Positions 10,749-20,186 of a DNA stretch of 24,493 bases are shown here, in pieces. Made by a program: the position numbers and the translations under genes. The notes beneath the pieces were generated by a model, which did not search any database, was not told the DNA's origin, and worked only from the letters and a program-made list of their open reading frames with translations. Within the stretch, counting starts at the first letter, position 1. Each line of letters starts with the position of its first letter. Source of the stretch: Saccoglossus kowalevskii (lineage: Eukaryota > Hemichordata > Enteropneusta > Harrimaniidae); NCBI RefSeq assembly GCF_000003605.2, contig NW_003139817.1, forward strand, positions 295,251 to 319,743. The letters are read 5' to 3'.

Positions 10749-11600
10749 GTCAGTATAACACCTGAAGATATACAGGTAACGCTACAGGTCCAGATGATAT
10801 TCCGAATGACTTTCTCAAACACGGTGGTCACACAACACAACATACGTGAAGAAATTCATGGTGGGTTTCGACAAGATAGAAATGTGAACACAATATTTTA
10901 TGTTAAAGGGAACTGCCGTTCCACTAAAATCAAACAATAAGAAGAAGAAGACAACACAAAAAGGTTACACACTGGTCATTGTGTAAATTAAAATTGAAAG
11001 ATACTAACTCATACATTTACTTAGGTGTGACTATTACAACATCCTTATACGACCATGAACACTTTAGTAAATCATACACAGACTGAAGGAAATTGATGGC
11101 TCATTCCAAATCCCTAATTAACTAACAGTTTCAACTGCTTTGAACATGGAGATGTACTATGGAAAAATATCACAGTGTCATCAATTAGCTATGAGAGCAA
11201 TGTTTGCTTTTACAAAGCAAAGCAGACAACAACAAAATAAAAAGCATACAATACCAGTTTAGTAGTAAACTTGTATTCAGGATTAACAGAAATGTGTCAT
11301 ACCATGCAGTTCTGGGCAATTCAAGTTGATATAAACTCGTGTGAAATCCTTGATAGATTACACAAAATAGATGAAGTAGGGTGGGCAAAAAAGGTCTTCA
11401 CGGAATTCTCTATAAAACCTACAATATAAATAAAGCTAACTTACCGTGGAACTGGACAAAATATACACATATCATTCTGATAAATAATGGATCACGTTTA
11501 TACCTCACATCCGCCAACTAATCCCGAAGCTAATGAATTTAGACTTTTTCAGGACACAATAGGAAAAATGAGCTCACAAAATAACTATGTTTGGGTTAAT
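10749..11600 (+). mobile_element. Decayed non-LTR retrotransposon (LINE) reverse transcriptase
   Basis: Broken pieces of a LINE reverse transcriptase occur in family order on the plus strand, in shifting frames. VSITPEDIQ (10749) is followed by NATGPDDIPNDFLKHGG (10778), the family motif usually seen as K-A-x-G-P-D-x-I-P-N-E-x-L-K. IHGGFRQDRNVNTIFYVKG (10854) matches the conserved GFR block. FTYLGV-type sequence appears as YLGVTITTSLYDHEHFSK (11018), and C-terminal connection pieces include VSYHAVLGN (about 11294) and NWTKYTHIIL (about 11451). Stops and frameshifts lie between every block and the catalytic YxDD segment is missing, so it is a dead, internally deleted copy. The clade cannot be fixed from these fragments. 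Confidence 0.8.
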
Positions 11601-11750
11601 TATTAATGTTACTCATAACTCTGGATAGTCAATAAGTATTCGTATAGAGAAATAATTGTAAACTCACAGTTGCTGCTGACAAAGAAAGCAAGTAAATAAC
11701 ACCGAATAAACGGCAAGGCAAATACTATGTAAAATACTATATGACTGTCC

Positions 11751-11808
11751 CTCAGATCTGCTGTACCATTACTTTTAAATATGCCCGTTATGTACAGTCA
11801 GATCTGAG
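11751..11808. repeat. Hairpin with 16-17-bp arms
   Basis: CTCAGATCTGCTGTAC (11751-11766) pairs with GTACAGTCAGATCTGAG (11792-11808), with a single unpaired base, around a 25-base AT-rich loop. The loop carries ATGCCCGTTAT, which recurs at 11882. It may be a small foldback element; no coding frame is supported here. Confidence 0.55.
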
Positions 11809-12387
11809 AGCCATTGAATGTCTGGCTACGCTGTGTCGCGCACGCACCACATGTTTACATAGATTTCACATAGTATTTACCATGCCCGTTATTCGGTCAC
11901 GGTGTTATTTACTTATCGAGATAGTCGACTTTCCCTTTCTATGACAGACACACAAACTAATTTCGTGCGATGAGAGTTTACAGAAAATTACCATTAGGTT
12001 TGCGTGATTAGAAGATATTTATTGTTTCGAAGTGTCCTGTTATTATTTATGGTGTAATCAAGACCAGAAATATAAATATTTGACCATCGAAAACAATGTG
12101 CCAATTATTTGATTGCTGATTAATTAGCGTACTAATATGCAAACAAATTATGACGTTTTACCCAGATCTCCAATAAATTCTCGTTGTCACGTGCATGCCG
12201 AAATATACGGCTTTCATGTTGATATTTGTTAGTTTCTAAGATTCACTCTCGTATAGTTTGGATAGTTTGTGAAGTAAACGAGGATATATTAAATATTTAT
12301 GCAAATTTGGTCAGTGGCCACCAGACCATTAACCGGACATCATTTATTTGTGAGAATTGGCATCCTTGATTTGTTTGGGGGAATCCC
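11809..12387. other. Non-coding, nothing firm seen
   Basis: No supported exon was found. One E-box with CLEAR-like context, GTCACGTG, occurs at 12186-12193. Confidence 0.4.
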
Positions 12388-12451
12388 GAAGTTCTCTGGT
12401 TGGTTAGCTACCATGATCGCAAATGGGTTCGAATCGACGTGGATTCACTTC
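12388..12451 (+). mobile_element. tRNA-derived SINE head (degenerate tRNA-like)
   Basis: A near-perfect RNA polymerase III B box, GGTTCGAATC, lies at 12426-12435. It is preceded by an A-box/D-arm-like TGGTTGGTTAGCTACCA (arms TGGT and ACCA), and the ends GAAGT and ACTTC can pair. At 64 bases it is too short for a real tRNA, and the anticodon arm and T stem do not fold, so I read it as the tRNA-like head of an old SINE rather than a tRNA gene. Confidence 0.4.
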
Positions 12452-13168
12452 TGGTCAGAAATACGCAGTTTTAGGTAGTTATTTCACAATACCAGCTTCA
12501 GTTTTGTACTGCACGTATTGATTTTGTATAGTAGAAATTCAGCGTTACCTTGAAGGCTCACAAAACTTGTTTTACATGCACACACTCAAAATGTATAAGG
12601 GAAAAATCTTGTTTATCCTTTTACGAAACACGATAAAATATTGCTTGGGACAACATACACACATGTATATAACTTACGAAAAACTGTTGCAAACAGTCTC
12701 ACGGACGGACGGTTGAATAATCGACCCTCTTTCTGTCGCGATTTAATTATGTATTGCCAATGTCTTGGCTACTGTCCTGTCATCCGACTTATAAATTATA
12801 GTGTATAAATTTAGATTCAAGATATTTTTGTGTGATGACTCTTCTATTCATGGTACGACTACGGGGTTTTAATATGTAGTAATATCAGAAGGATTACAAC
12901 TAATTCACCTCGTCCCGTGTCAGAGCAACACTAATGTGGCTAATTAGGTATAGTCACGACATTCTGATTCATCGAAACAGAGTATCGTGTTCTTGACAGA
13001 AGATTATGTTGTCGTAAATTAGACATCACTTATTCAATGTACTTTTTACATCCCGATGATTTATGTACTTGTTGTGGAGACACTCACACGAAGAATTTCG
13101 TTGGTTAAATGAAAATGTATTTCATGAAAACAAAACCATCAAAAAACTAATCACTGTGCATTTGTCAG
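12452..13168. other. Non-coding, nothing firm seen
   Basis: This is AT-rich sequence with no supported exon. A short frame from ATG 13063 runs into the GC-rich patch, but no signal supports it. Confidence 0.4.
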
Positions 13169-13336
13169 CGCTATTTCACAATGTACTGGCTAAAATTCAC
13201 TGCTGCGTTTCCGCGTATCCTCGGGGGCGGAGCTACGTCACGGACGTTCTACGTTGTTAAGACGCGCACCACTGTACCACGTATTTCTATGGGCTTTGTG
13301 CGCGCTGCTGTGGAACGCCGGTGGAGCCGGTGAAAA
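13169..13336 (+). promoter_or_regulatory. GC/CpG-rich promoter-like patch or exon
   Basis: A small CpG-rich island stands out of AT-rich surroundings. It has a GC box (GGGGCGGAG, 13224-13232) next to a CRE-like TACGTCA (13234-13240). It is also open in more than one frame. One frame follows a fair acceptor (TGTGCATTTGTCAG) at 13169 in phase 0 and runs 53 codons (MYWLKFTAAFPRILGGG inside) to a weak donor, CCG|GTGAAA. Another frame has a signal-peptide-like LYHVFLWALCALLWNAGGAG without an ATG. GC richness alone removes stops, so coding status is undecided; promoter or first exon on the plus strand is the best guess. Confidence 0.3.
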
Positions 13337-13875
13337 CTCGAGAAAACAACACAAACTCAACTTTGAAGTAATCCTGAACAACCAAATTCATATATGTTAC
13401 ACACGTAGGGCTAATCTTGTTACACTGTTCAGGGGACTCTCAACAACCATCGCAAAGTACCGTTTTCTGCGAGTTTTTGGTCTTTGTTATAAGAGTTTAC
13501 GTTTCATATCGTATCAGATGTGGACATGCCCTTTCCGTCGACACTCCATTCTGCGCGCATTATACTAGTCTAGAATTATTCCCTTCGCTTTGCCTAACAG
13601 TTCAAAAGCAAACCAAATGTCCAAGTTCCGTCTGCTACGCTACTATATGGATAAAATGACATTCAATTTGAAAACCCGGCCATATTATACTAGATACAAA
13701 CATACGGAAGATTGAAAGAAGATTGTTGCAACGGACGCAGTACGATAACACACAAAACTACTCGTATAATGCAACGAACATACATTTGTGAATTAACACA
13801 TCACATCAATATCACCATGGCAACACGTTGTTATCAGACCTGAATCTCACGAACTATCGACTATTTACATACATT

Positions 13876-13895
13876 TTTATTACATTAGCTTTATT
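13876..13895 (-). terminator. Possible polyadenylation signals of gene 1
   Basis: Two AATAAA hexamers on the minus strand (13890-13895 and 13876-13881) lie about 790 bases past the gene 1 stop codon, with T-rich and TG-containing sequence beyond. They are the first tight AATAAA pair I find downstream. The hexamer is common in AT-rich DNA, so the actual cleavage site is uncertain. Confidence 0.35.
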
Positions 13896-14683
13896 AAATG
13901 TATACAAAAATCATTATTATTCACGACATTCAAAAAGTTTCACATAAGCTCAATAGAAAATACGTAAATGTGTAAATAAATGGAGTACCCGGACCATATA
14001 AATATAAACTATCTTAGCGCCCTCTGTCGATATATGAGTAAACACTTTCTTTCAGAGAAAAAAAAATCTTAGATTACCAGACTATGAAATATTTCGTGAT
14101 CAGTTATGGTGTCAGGTTAATAATAAAATACGTATATTACACATTGTCATTATAAGCAAAATATATGAGTAAAAATGCGTTATCGTGAATGAAAGAAACA
14201 AACAAACAAATAAATACAGGCTTTGATAGTATACACCGACACGCTTATCAAACATTATACAAAATATATATATATAAAAACCGATTGGTTAAAATAATGA
14301 CACGTGAAACCAACATTACTTCCCTAATATAGCCATCATAACACTAATATATCTACTGTGGAGTGTTCCAGCGGTCAGGCCGGGATTTTTTACTTGAAGT
14401 CAGTCCTATTTTCACTATTTCTATTTAAAACAAATCGAAATAAACACAGTTCTAGATCTGTGATTGTAAATAATTGTGATAGATCTCTTCCAATTCACGT
14501 GTATTAAGTACATTAAATCAACATATAATACAAATGGCTAAAATTAATCTACATATAAAAGATTCCTGTCACATGACGTAAGTACATTCTCTGCAGACGT
14601 TCTTGTTAAACGCGGCCAGTAAAGCCAGGACCCCTTGAAAAGAAGGCACTTGTACATTCTCTCACACTGCGATAATTAAAATA
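13896..14683 (-). other. Probable 3' UTR of gene 1
   Basis: This is the sequence between the stop codon of gene 1 and the candidate poly(A) signals. No competing gene is seen. It contains a CTCF-like motif at 14015-14029 and a short (TA)n run near 14266. Assignment as 3' UTR is inference. Confidence 0.4.
14015..14029 (+). promoter_or_regulatory. CTCF-like motif
   Basis: TAGCGCCCTCTGTCG matches the first twelve bases of the reverse-oriented CTCF core (TAGCGCCCYCTG). Together with the motif at 15727 it flanks the last exon of gene 1, in the same orientation. Function is not shown. Confidence 0.35.
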
Positions 14684-14982
14684 TCAGATTTGACTCTCTC
14701 GCTGACTGACTGGAATCCTGTCGGACCTGTCGAAGTCGGGCTTTGGTCGGTTCTTCTGTTGGCCGTTACGTAGGCTGTTCCTCACCCAACCAACAAAGAA
14801 GATACCGAGCGCCGACGAAACTGAGTGAGGGCGCCCTCCGTTGCCATAGGTGGTGGCTGATTGTTGTCCAGTGCGCAAGCAGAGCCAACAACATATGCAT
14901 ATGACGATGACGCCAACTGCTAACCCCAAATACCTCAAAACCTTGAGCATTATCGGCTCCTCGTCATCGCTGAAGTCGTTGC
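14684..14982 (-). CDS. Gene 1 last exon; transmembrane segment and cytoplasmic tail
   Basis: After an acceptor with a good T-rich tract (TTTGTTTTATTGTGTAG), 299 bases read two bases that complete a serine codon and then 98 codons to TGA. The order is an acidic juxtamembrane stretch (NDFSDDEEP), a strong membrane helix (YLGLAVGVIVICICCWLCL, with four cysteines, possibly acylated or packing), then a basic Arg/Lys/Ser/Gln-rich tail of about 62 residues ending RESQI. The tail holds a mildly hydrophobic patch (ALGIFFVGWV). The topology suggested is type I: ectodomain outside, tail in the cytosol. The last four residues (ESQI) loosely resemble a PDZ-type end. GC content is well above the flanks, which supports real coding. 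I do not recognise the family. Confidence 0.85.
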
Positions 14983-15156
14983 CTACACAATAAAACAAAT
15001 GTATCATCATTAGGCAGGGGCCCGAGTGATCCTCGATCAACACCAGGGTGATTACTGATCAGAGGGCATCCACATGTGAAGTACAAGTGGAGCCTCAAAC
15101 ATGGGGAGTCACAATGTTTCATAATTTATATTAATATTTAATCGAATTTAAGTCAA

Positions 15157-15253
15157 GTTTGCGAAGCTTGGGTTTAGTAAAGGGGGAAGGTCAATTTATA
15201 TGAACATTAATATAATTGTACCATACCCGTTACTAAACCTAAGCTTTGCAAAC
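15157..15253. repeat. 97-bp foldback hairpin
   Basis: The arm GTTTGCGAAGCTTGGGTTTA with GTAA (15157-15180) pairs with 15230-15253 over 24 bases. Only two positions differ, and both would be G:U wobbles in plus-strand RNA. Weaker pairing continues inward (GGTCAATTTATAT against ATATAATTGTACC), so the whole unit is nearly palindromic. It could be a MITE or a hairpin RNA; there is no coding potential. Confidence 0.75.
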
Positions 15254-15301
15254 ATTTCTATGTTCAGTCACGGGATATTCAACTTTTATTTAATTAAACT
15301 T

Positions 15302-15369
15302 AATTAAAACGCAATTCTACGTTGTATTGCGTTGTAATTGAGTTTCATTAAACTCCAATTAAAACGCAA
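15302..15369. repeat. Second foldback with direct and inverted copies
   Basis: TTGCGTTGTAATTGAGTTT (15327-15345) pairs around a CATT loop with AAACTCCAATTAAAACGCAA (15350-15369), with one mismatch and one bulge. The 13-mer AATTAAAACGCAA also occurs as a direct copy at 15302-15314, so the unit is a direct-inverted-direct arrangement. Confidence 0.65.
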
Positions 15370-15408
15370 CCCTATATAGGAACGCGTTTAAGTCGAGTTC
15401 ATATCGCA

Positions 15409-15450
15409 ACTATATTAAAAGTTAATTCAACTATGTTAAAAGTTAATCCA
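15409..15450. repeat. Two tandem 21-bp units
   Basis: ACTATATTAAAAGTTAATTC plus A is followed directly by ACTATGTTAAAAGTTAATCC plus A, two differences in 21. It adjoins the foldback cluster and may be part of the same repeat family. Confidence 0.75.
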
Positions 15451-15726
15451 ATGTGTGGCGTCACAAGTACGGTTTACACCAGTGTGTGTGTGTATACATG
15501 TGTGCCGAACACAGCGACAATTCACGATATCCATAAATATACGACCTAAATGGGTCCCAGGGAACCTACACAAAATTCACGGGACGAAATATATATAGGT
15601 ATCATTGCTTACATGAGTTATAAGCACAAAACACGGACATCCGATTACCACATCTCCAATCATCATCTATACATATAAACTCATGGTCTTCTTTGTTGGA
15701 TCTACATAACACACCATTGCAAAGAA

Positions 15727-15741
15727 CAGCGCCACCTGTAG
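15727..15741 (+). promoter_or_regulatory. CTCF-like motif
   Basis: CAGCGCCACCTGTAG matches the reverse-oriented CTCF core AGCGCCMYCTG well. It lies within the last intron of gene 1. Confidence 0.35.
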
Positions 15742-16499
15742 ATAACGACGCAGTTAGGTTAACTACTATTTTTATTTTCTACATCACAAATACTATAAGG
15801 CATACATGCAAATTCTGGGGGCCAAAACACCGATATACTAGTAATATATATGTATACATATATATAATGTATATCCCATTTTACTTTCAAGACATCTTTA
15901 CGATTTTACTAAACTTCCGGTTGTCGGCGGTGCTTCCTTAAATTTTGCTATGACAAGAAAGGTGTCAGACACAGTCGTATTGTCCGATGCTTTTAAATAG
16001 CAATAAACCAAATGTCGAATAATTCTGACATTTTAAATAAATTATGATAGTAGCCAAGGTTACACGGATTGATAGTGGTCTTCGATACGGAACACACTGA
16101 TGCTGAGCTGAGAAAAATAAGAACTGTGTGAAATTTTCCAAATAAGGGCATTGAAGCTGTGGCCTTTTATGTAACGCCCAAAACTACAGACCAAACGTAA
16201 TGTACTAATGCTGTGTCAAAAGGTATGTATGGACCACTGGGAACCCGGGAACTACCGTGACAATGGAGAATATTAGTTAGCTCTTTCAAATTTTGCCAAC
16301 GCGTTATCTTTATTTTACCGATATTAGTAGATATTAGTCGGGTCAGGAATCTGGAATATTCATCGTAGTATAGATGACTCGATCTCCGACTCAAAGAGCA
16401 TTCAACTAATTCATACACAGTTTTAAAGTGGCAATGTTTATCTAGGAGTTGTGAGTGTGTACGCAACGAAGACAAGACAGAAATTGCAAATGCTCATAG

Positions 16500-16800
16500 T
16501 ATCAGGGGGGTAATTCTTCTCCTCGGAGGTTCTCCACACGTGCCAGGGGGAATCTTGTCTCGTCTCTCTATCGCGTCCCCTTGAGGAACGGGATCGGGAA
16601 AGTCACTTAAGATTTTCAGTCAAATAAGACACACACAACGAAATACGTTTCAACTCTCGTCTTAGTCGGTCAGTCTAGCACTCTATAAGACACAGCGCCC
16701 TGGGGGAAAATCCCCAAGACTATCGCAAGGCTGACCCAAGACTCGCCCAAGACTCTCCAGGACTCTCCAGGACTGCGTCTGTTCTTGTGTGCTCGCCAAG
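16500..16800. other. GC-rich intronic island, LTR- or promoter-like
   Basis: This patch is markedly GC-richer than the rest of the intron. On the plus strand it has a TATA-like CTCTATAAGACA (16681), a palindromic kappaB-like GGGGGAAAATCCCC (16702-16715) and a short tandem array of CCAAGACTC/CAGGACTCTC units (16714-16776). On the minus strand there is an AATAAAGAGAG near 16816. This combination could be a solo LTR or an internal promoter. I could not find clean TG..CA ends with a target duplication. Confidence 0.35.
16714..16776 (+). repeat. Imperfect 10-11-bp tandem repeat
   Basis: Successive units read CCAAGACTATCG, CCAAGACTCGC, CCAAGACTCTC, CAGGACTCTC and CAGGACTGCG, with a short interruption after the first. 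The array lies inside the GC-rich island and has no open frame of note. Confidence 0.6.
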
Positions 16801-17990
16801 ACCAACTAAAAACTCTCTTTATTCATTTTCAAAACTTTAACCAATTACAAAACAGTAAAAAGACTCTAGGGTGTAACCTTCAATCATAAAGCCAATCACA
16901 CTAAGTACTGAATACGTCATATCTTTTGATTAATCGCTCACTACATTAATAACTACGAATACGAACTGTCAGAAATAGTAGTCCGAATAGCGACGGTTAT
17001 CTCGTAATTAGTTCCAAATCACTGAGCCACGTTCCGTCCAAAACTTCACATGGCCTAAACGGTACCAGACATAACACATCCATTCACTAGTAATCAGATT
17101 AACAGATACGCAAAAACAATTTCATCATAATAGTATGATAACACTAAAAGAATGTGGCTTAAAGATACACCCCACTCTCAATTAAATCTCAAAAGTTTAA
17201 TTTTACAACAATAGACGTCATTTTAATTTTTTTATTCTAATAAACGGACGAGAAATTCAAGGTAGCACATTGATATGATTGAGTAGGAAGAGCACTCAGT
17301 GTAACATCACCTAAAGTACTCTATTTAAATAATGAGTATGACTACAAAATGTACAAAGTATAGTTAGCCGTCGATGACGTTAGCGAGAGACACCCGGGAC
17401 ACGGTTTTAATTGACATGAATTGCCACCAATTACAATCAGACTATTCTGTCATGATGTGAATAAAATATATTTTGTTGAAAAGTAGGTCGAATATGCTAT
17501 GTATGAAACGAACACGTTTCAGAAATTAACACGCAGCGAGAGTAAATGTCGGCGTGCAATGAACATGAACAGAAAAAGTATAATGTCACGATGTCGGATA
17601 GAGTAACGATTGCGTCTTTAAAAGATAATATTCACACACCCCCCTATTCAATGACAATGTAGGGAAAGAATGGGTATCCTTACAAATGTAATTTGTACAT
17701 TTTTTACTGAGATACCATCACTGACATATCTGACCTTTCTCTAGATAGTAGATAATAATCAGTGCGTTGTTAGACAACGATGACAATCTCTAAATTCCGA
17801 TATTCACAAATTTGATCACCATTTATGAAGGGAGTATAACACGGGATAGTTTCTAAATACAACATCAACATACAACAAAACCCAAAATACTAAAAAGTAT
17901 CCCGCTTAGATGATATACCTACATTTCTTGATGATTGATAAGTTGCAATGTAAATACTAAGTGAGTGGGTGCATGATACTGTCTACTTAC

Positions 17991-18064
17991 TTGAGCTCCA
18001 TGATGTCCAGAATATTTGAACAGCTGCTGTAAAGTTTGTTCCGTTCCTGTCATGACCGTGTAGA
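17991..18064 (-). CDS. Gene 1 penultimate visible exon
   Basis: The exon has 74 bases between acceptor ATCTTGATTTCAG and a consensus donor AGCTCAA|GTAAGTAG. One base completes a serine begun in the exon at 20042, then 24 codons follow (LHGHDRNGTNFTAAVQIFW, then TSWSS), and one base starts the serine finished in the last exon. The junction with the upstream exon makes an NFS sequon, and NGT and NFT follow, so this is glycosylated ectodomain close to the membrane. Alternating polar and hydrophobic residues suggest beta strands. Only this frame is compatible with both neighbours. Confidence 0.8.
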
Positions 18065-18228
18065 CTGAAATCAAGATTTATATAAATGAACGTAATCTAA
18101 GAAAGTGGCGTGTACGTGACATAAATAATTAATACTCATGTGAGCTCTAGTTATTCGCTATAATATTGACATGTTTGAAAGTTCTATACAGTGTGTCTCG
18201 TGAATGAAGGTAAACAGTGCAAACAGTC

Positions 18229-18329
18229 CTATTCTATTCTATTCTATTCTATTCTATTCTATTCTATTCTATTCTATTCTATTCTATTCTATTCTATTCT
18301 ATTCTATTCTATTCTATTCTATTCTATTC
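18229..18329 (+). repeat. (ATTCT)n microsatellite, about 20 units
   Basis: This is a pure, uninterrupted pentanucleotide array of about 100 bases in the intron of gene 1. On the transcribed strand of gene 1 it reads AGAAT. It is the reverse complement of the array at 7555-7626. The motif is the one expanded in the human ATXN10 intron (established knowledge), known for easy unwinding. Confidence 0.97.
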
Positions 18330-19732
18330 AAAATGGTTTTAAATACATACATATTAGACTATCCACGATAACAATCAATCTTTGAAATAGATTTTTCAAA
18401 ATGTCAACTACCAGATGGTTACGTGCCACATAACTCTCCTCTAAGCGGAGTGATTGACTGATAGGTACATTGGTAATGTCAGACTATTAACGTTATTAGT
18501 AAGACGTATTAGTTCGCGATAAAGTAATGGCACGTCTACGTTCTACAATGTGTAATGTAATCATTAGTGTGCGTACATGACATAGGGGTAGTTTGTTAAC
18601 GTTGCCATGGTCTGGACAAAGAGATGGTTCGCGTAAAGGTGAAACGGTGAACACGGCGTGGTGAAAATGTTCTATCTACGTCATATATTAATCTGGTGAA
18701 ATTATTATATCGATTTCAGAAAACCTACGAATTTCATTATTTTATAGAATTCCCACAAAGCCGAAGTTATTTCGTTGATCTAAATTATCATCGCAATTAT
18801 TAATGAAAACTGTATACTAGTAACTTCGCGAAACCGAATTGTATATCGATATGGCTGAAACATGTTTCGTAGAAATACATCTTTGTTCAATCGTATTCAA
18901 GCTCAAAATGTCTATGCTACATATTGAGAAACAATGTCCTGCTGTTCAACTCAAAGAGCAGTGTTAAATGTGAAACTAGTACACACAGACATTCGAGAGA
19001 ATAACGCTGCGTTCAGCGTAACATGTATTGCCACAGTTTTATTTTTTGATTCGTCGTAATCAATGATGGAAGATGAATCAATCTTACAACACTTGGCCTG
19101 ACATATATATGTCGATAAAATTATATGTATTTTATATTTCTGTAACGCGGTTGCTTCTTTCTGGACAAAGTTTACACATAACATCGACGGAATGGTTTAA
19201 CGGGTAAAGCTGTATTGCGTCATTCGTATTGATAAATTGACGACCTCTCATCATTTCCATAATACCGGTATTCTAGGGATTGTTATGGAATGATTGAATT
19301 AGAAATTTATGGTATCGATATGGTTTTTGAAACAATTGGGTGAAAGCAAAGCGTTCTCAGGTTTATTTCACAATGATGTCGTCTTCAAAAAAGGTCGGCA
19401 GCAACAGGTCAATCGGAAAAATTGCGTTGGTATGATAATTTCTAATCTTTGTTAAAGCCAGAATTGTATTTATCATGTATCAAGATATAAACTAGTCGTG
19501 GAAGCAGGGCGATATAGGAATCCAATAATTCCTCTTCTCTGGAGACATTGTTTTTATTGAAGAAGAAGATTAGTAGTAGTTGAGGATGAATGAAATTTTA
19601 TGTTAGTTTGTTCGTTGCAGTGTGGAGTTGATTGGATTCCTCGCCGTTTCAGAGTCTAGTCTATCTATCCAAAGAAAAATATGTTGCTCTATTTAAAACA
19701 CAAAACACAATACAACGCAATATAAACTTTCA

Positions 19733-19747
19733 GTGTGTGTGTGTGTG
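19733..19747 (+). repeat. (GT)n microsatellite, 7-8 units
   Basis: A short pure dinucleotide run in the gene 1 intron. Confidence 0.9.
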
Positions 19748-20041
19748 CACATATCTTTATAAAATTTAGTTTCAACTGACACTGATGTATGCACTCAATT
19801 TATATTATATTGATGTATATGGTGAGCGGAGGCTTTGGCATTTGTATAAAGTATATTATAAATAATACGGATATATCAGTGTAAAACAAATATGTTAACC
19901 AAATTGATTGATGGTATGGCTGTGATGAGATTACGTTGGGTTCATGTAACGTACATAATAAACATAACATTTATATTTGCGATTCGAGAGATCTGAACAC
20001 AGTGGGGGAGGGGCCATTATGATCGAGATGAAAACCCCTAC

Positions 20042-20186
20042 CTGAAGTTTAACCGAAACCCGACCATGTTTCCAAATTTCACAAGAAACTCCACACCCGG
20101 ATCACAGAACGGCAATTCGATTTCGTTTCCATAGCCACCATTAAGACAAGGCTGCATCGTTATTTTGGAAACCTGCTCACAGAAAG
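20042..20186 (-). CDS. Gene 1 upstream visible exon; Cys-bearing ectodomain
   Basis: The exon has 145 bases between acceptor TCATTTCTTCTGTAG and donor AACTTCAG|GTAGGG. Two bases complete a codon from an upstream exon that is not identified. It then reads 47 codons, FCEQVSKITMQPC, LNGGYGNEIELPFCD, PGVEFLVKFGNMVGFRLNF, and two bases pass to the next exon. Three cysteines (CEQ, QPC, PFCD) suggest disulphides in an extracellular domain. The donor is weaker than the others, but phases agree on both sides. There is no ATG or signal peptide here, so the 5' end of the gene lies further right, at least one exon away. I do not recognise the domain. Confidence 0.75.

Larger units (their letters stand above)
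14983..17990 (-). other. Gene 1 intron (last), 3.0 kb
   Basis: This GT-AG intron in phase 1 runs from donor AGCTCAA|GTAAGTAG to acceptor TTGTGTAG. It holds a foldback cluster at 15157-15450, a CTCF-like site at 15727 and a GC-rich island at 16500-16800. A (TG)n run near 15485 and an (AT)n run near 15845 are minor microsatellites. No nested gene is supported. Confidence 0.75.
18065..20041 (-). other. Gene 1 intron, 2.0 kb
   Basis: This is a phase-2 GT-AG intron between the two ectodomain exons. It contains the (ATTCT)n array at 18229-18329 and a (GT)n run at 19733-19747. I see no other gene or structured element. Confidence 0.7.

Noticed and set aside
12388-12451. tRNA gene
   Set aside because: The B box is good, but the segment is only 64 bases and the anticodon arm and T stem do not fold; reported as a SINE head instead.
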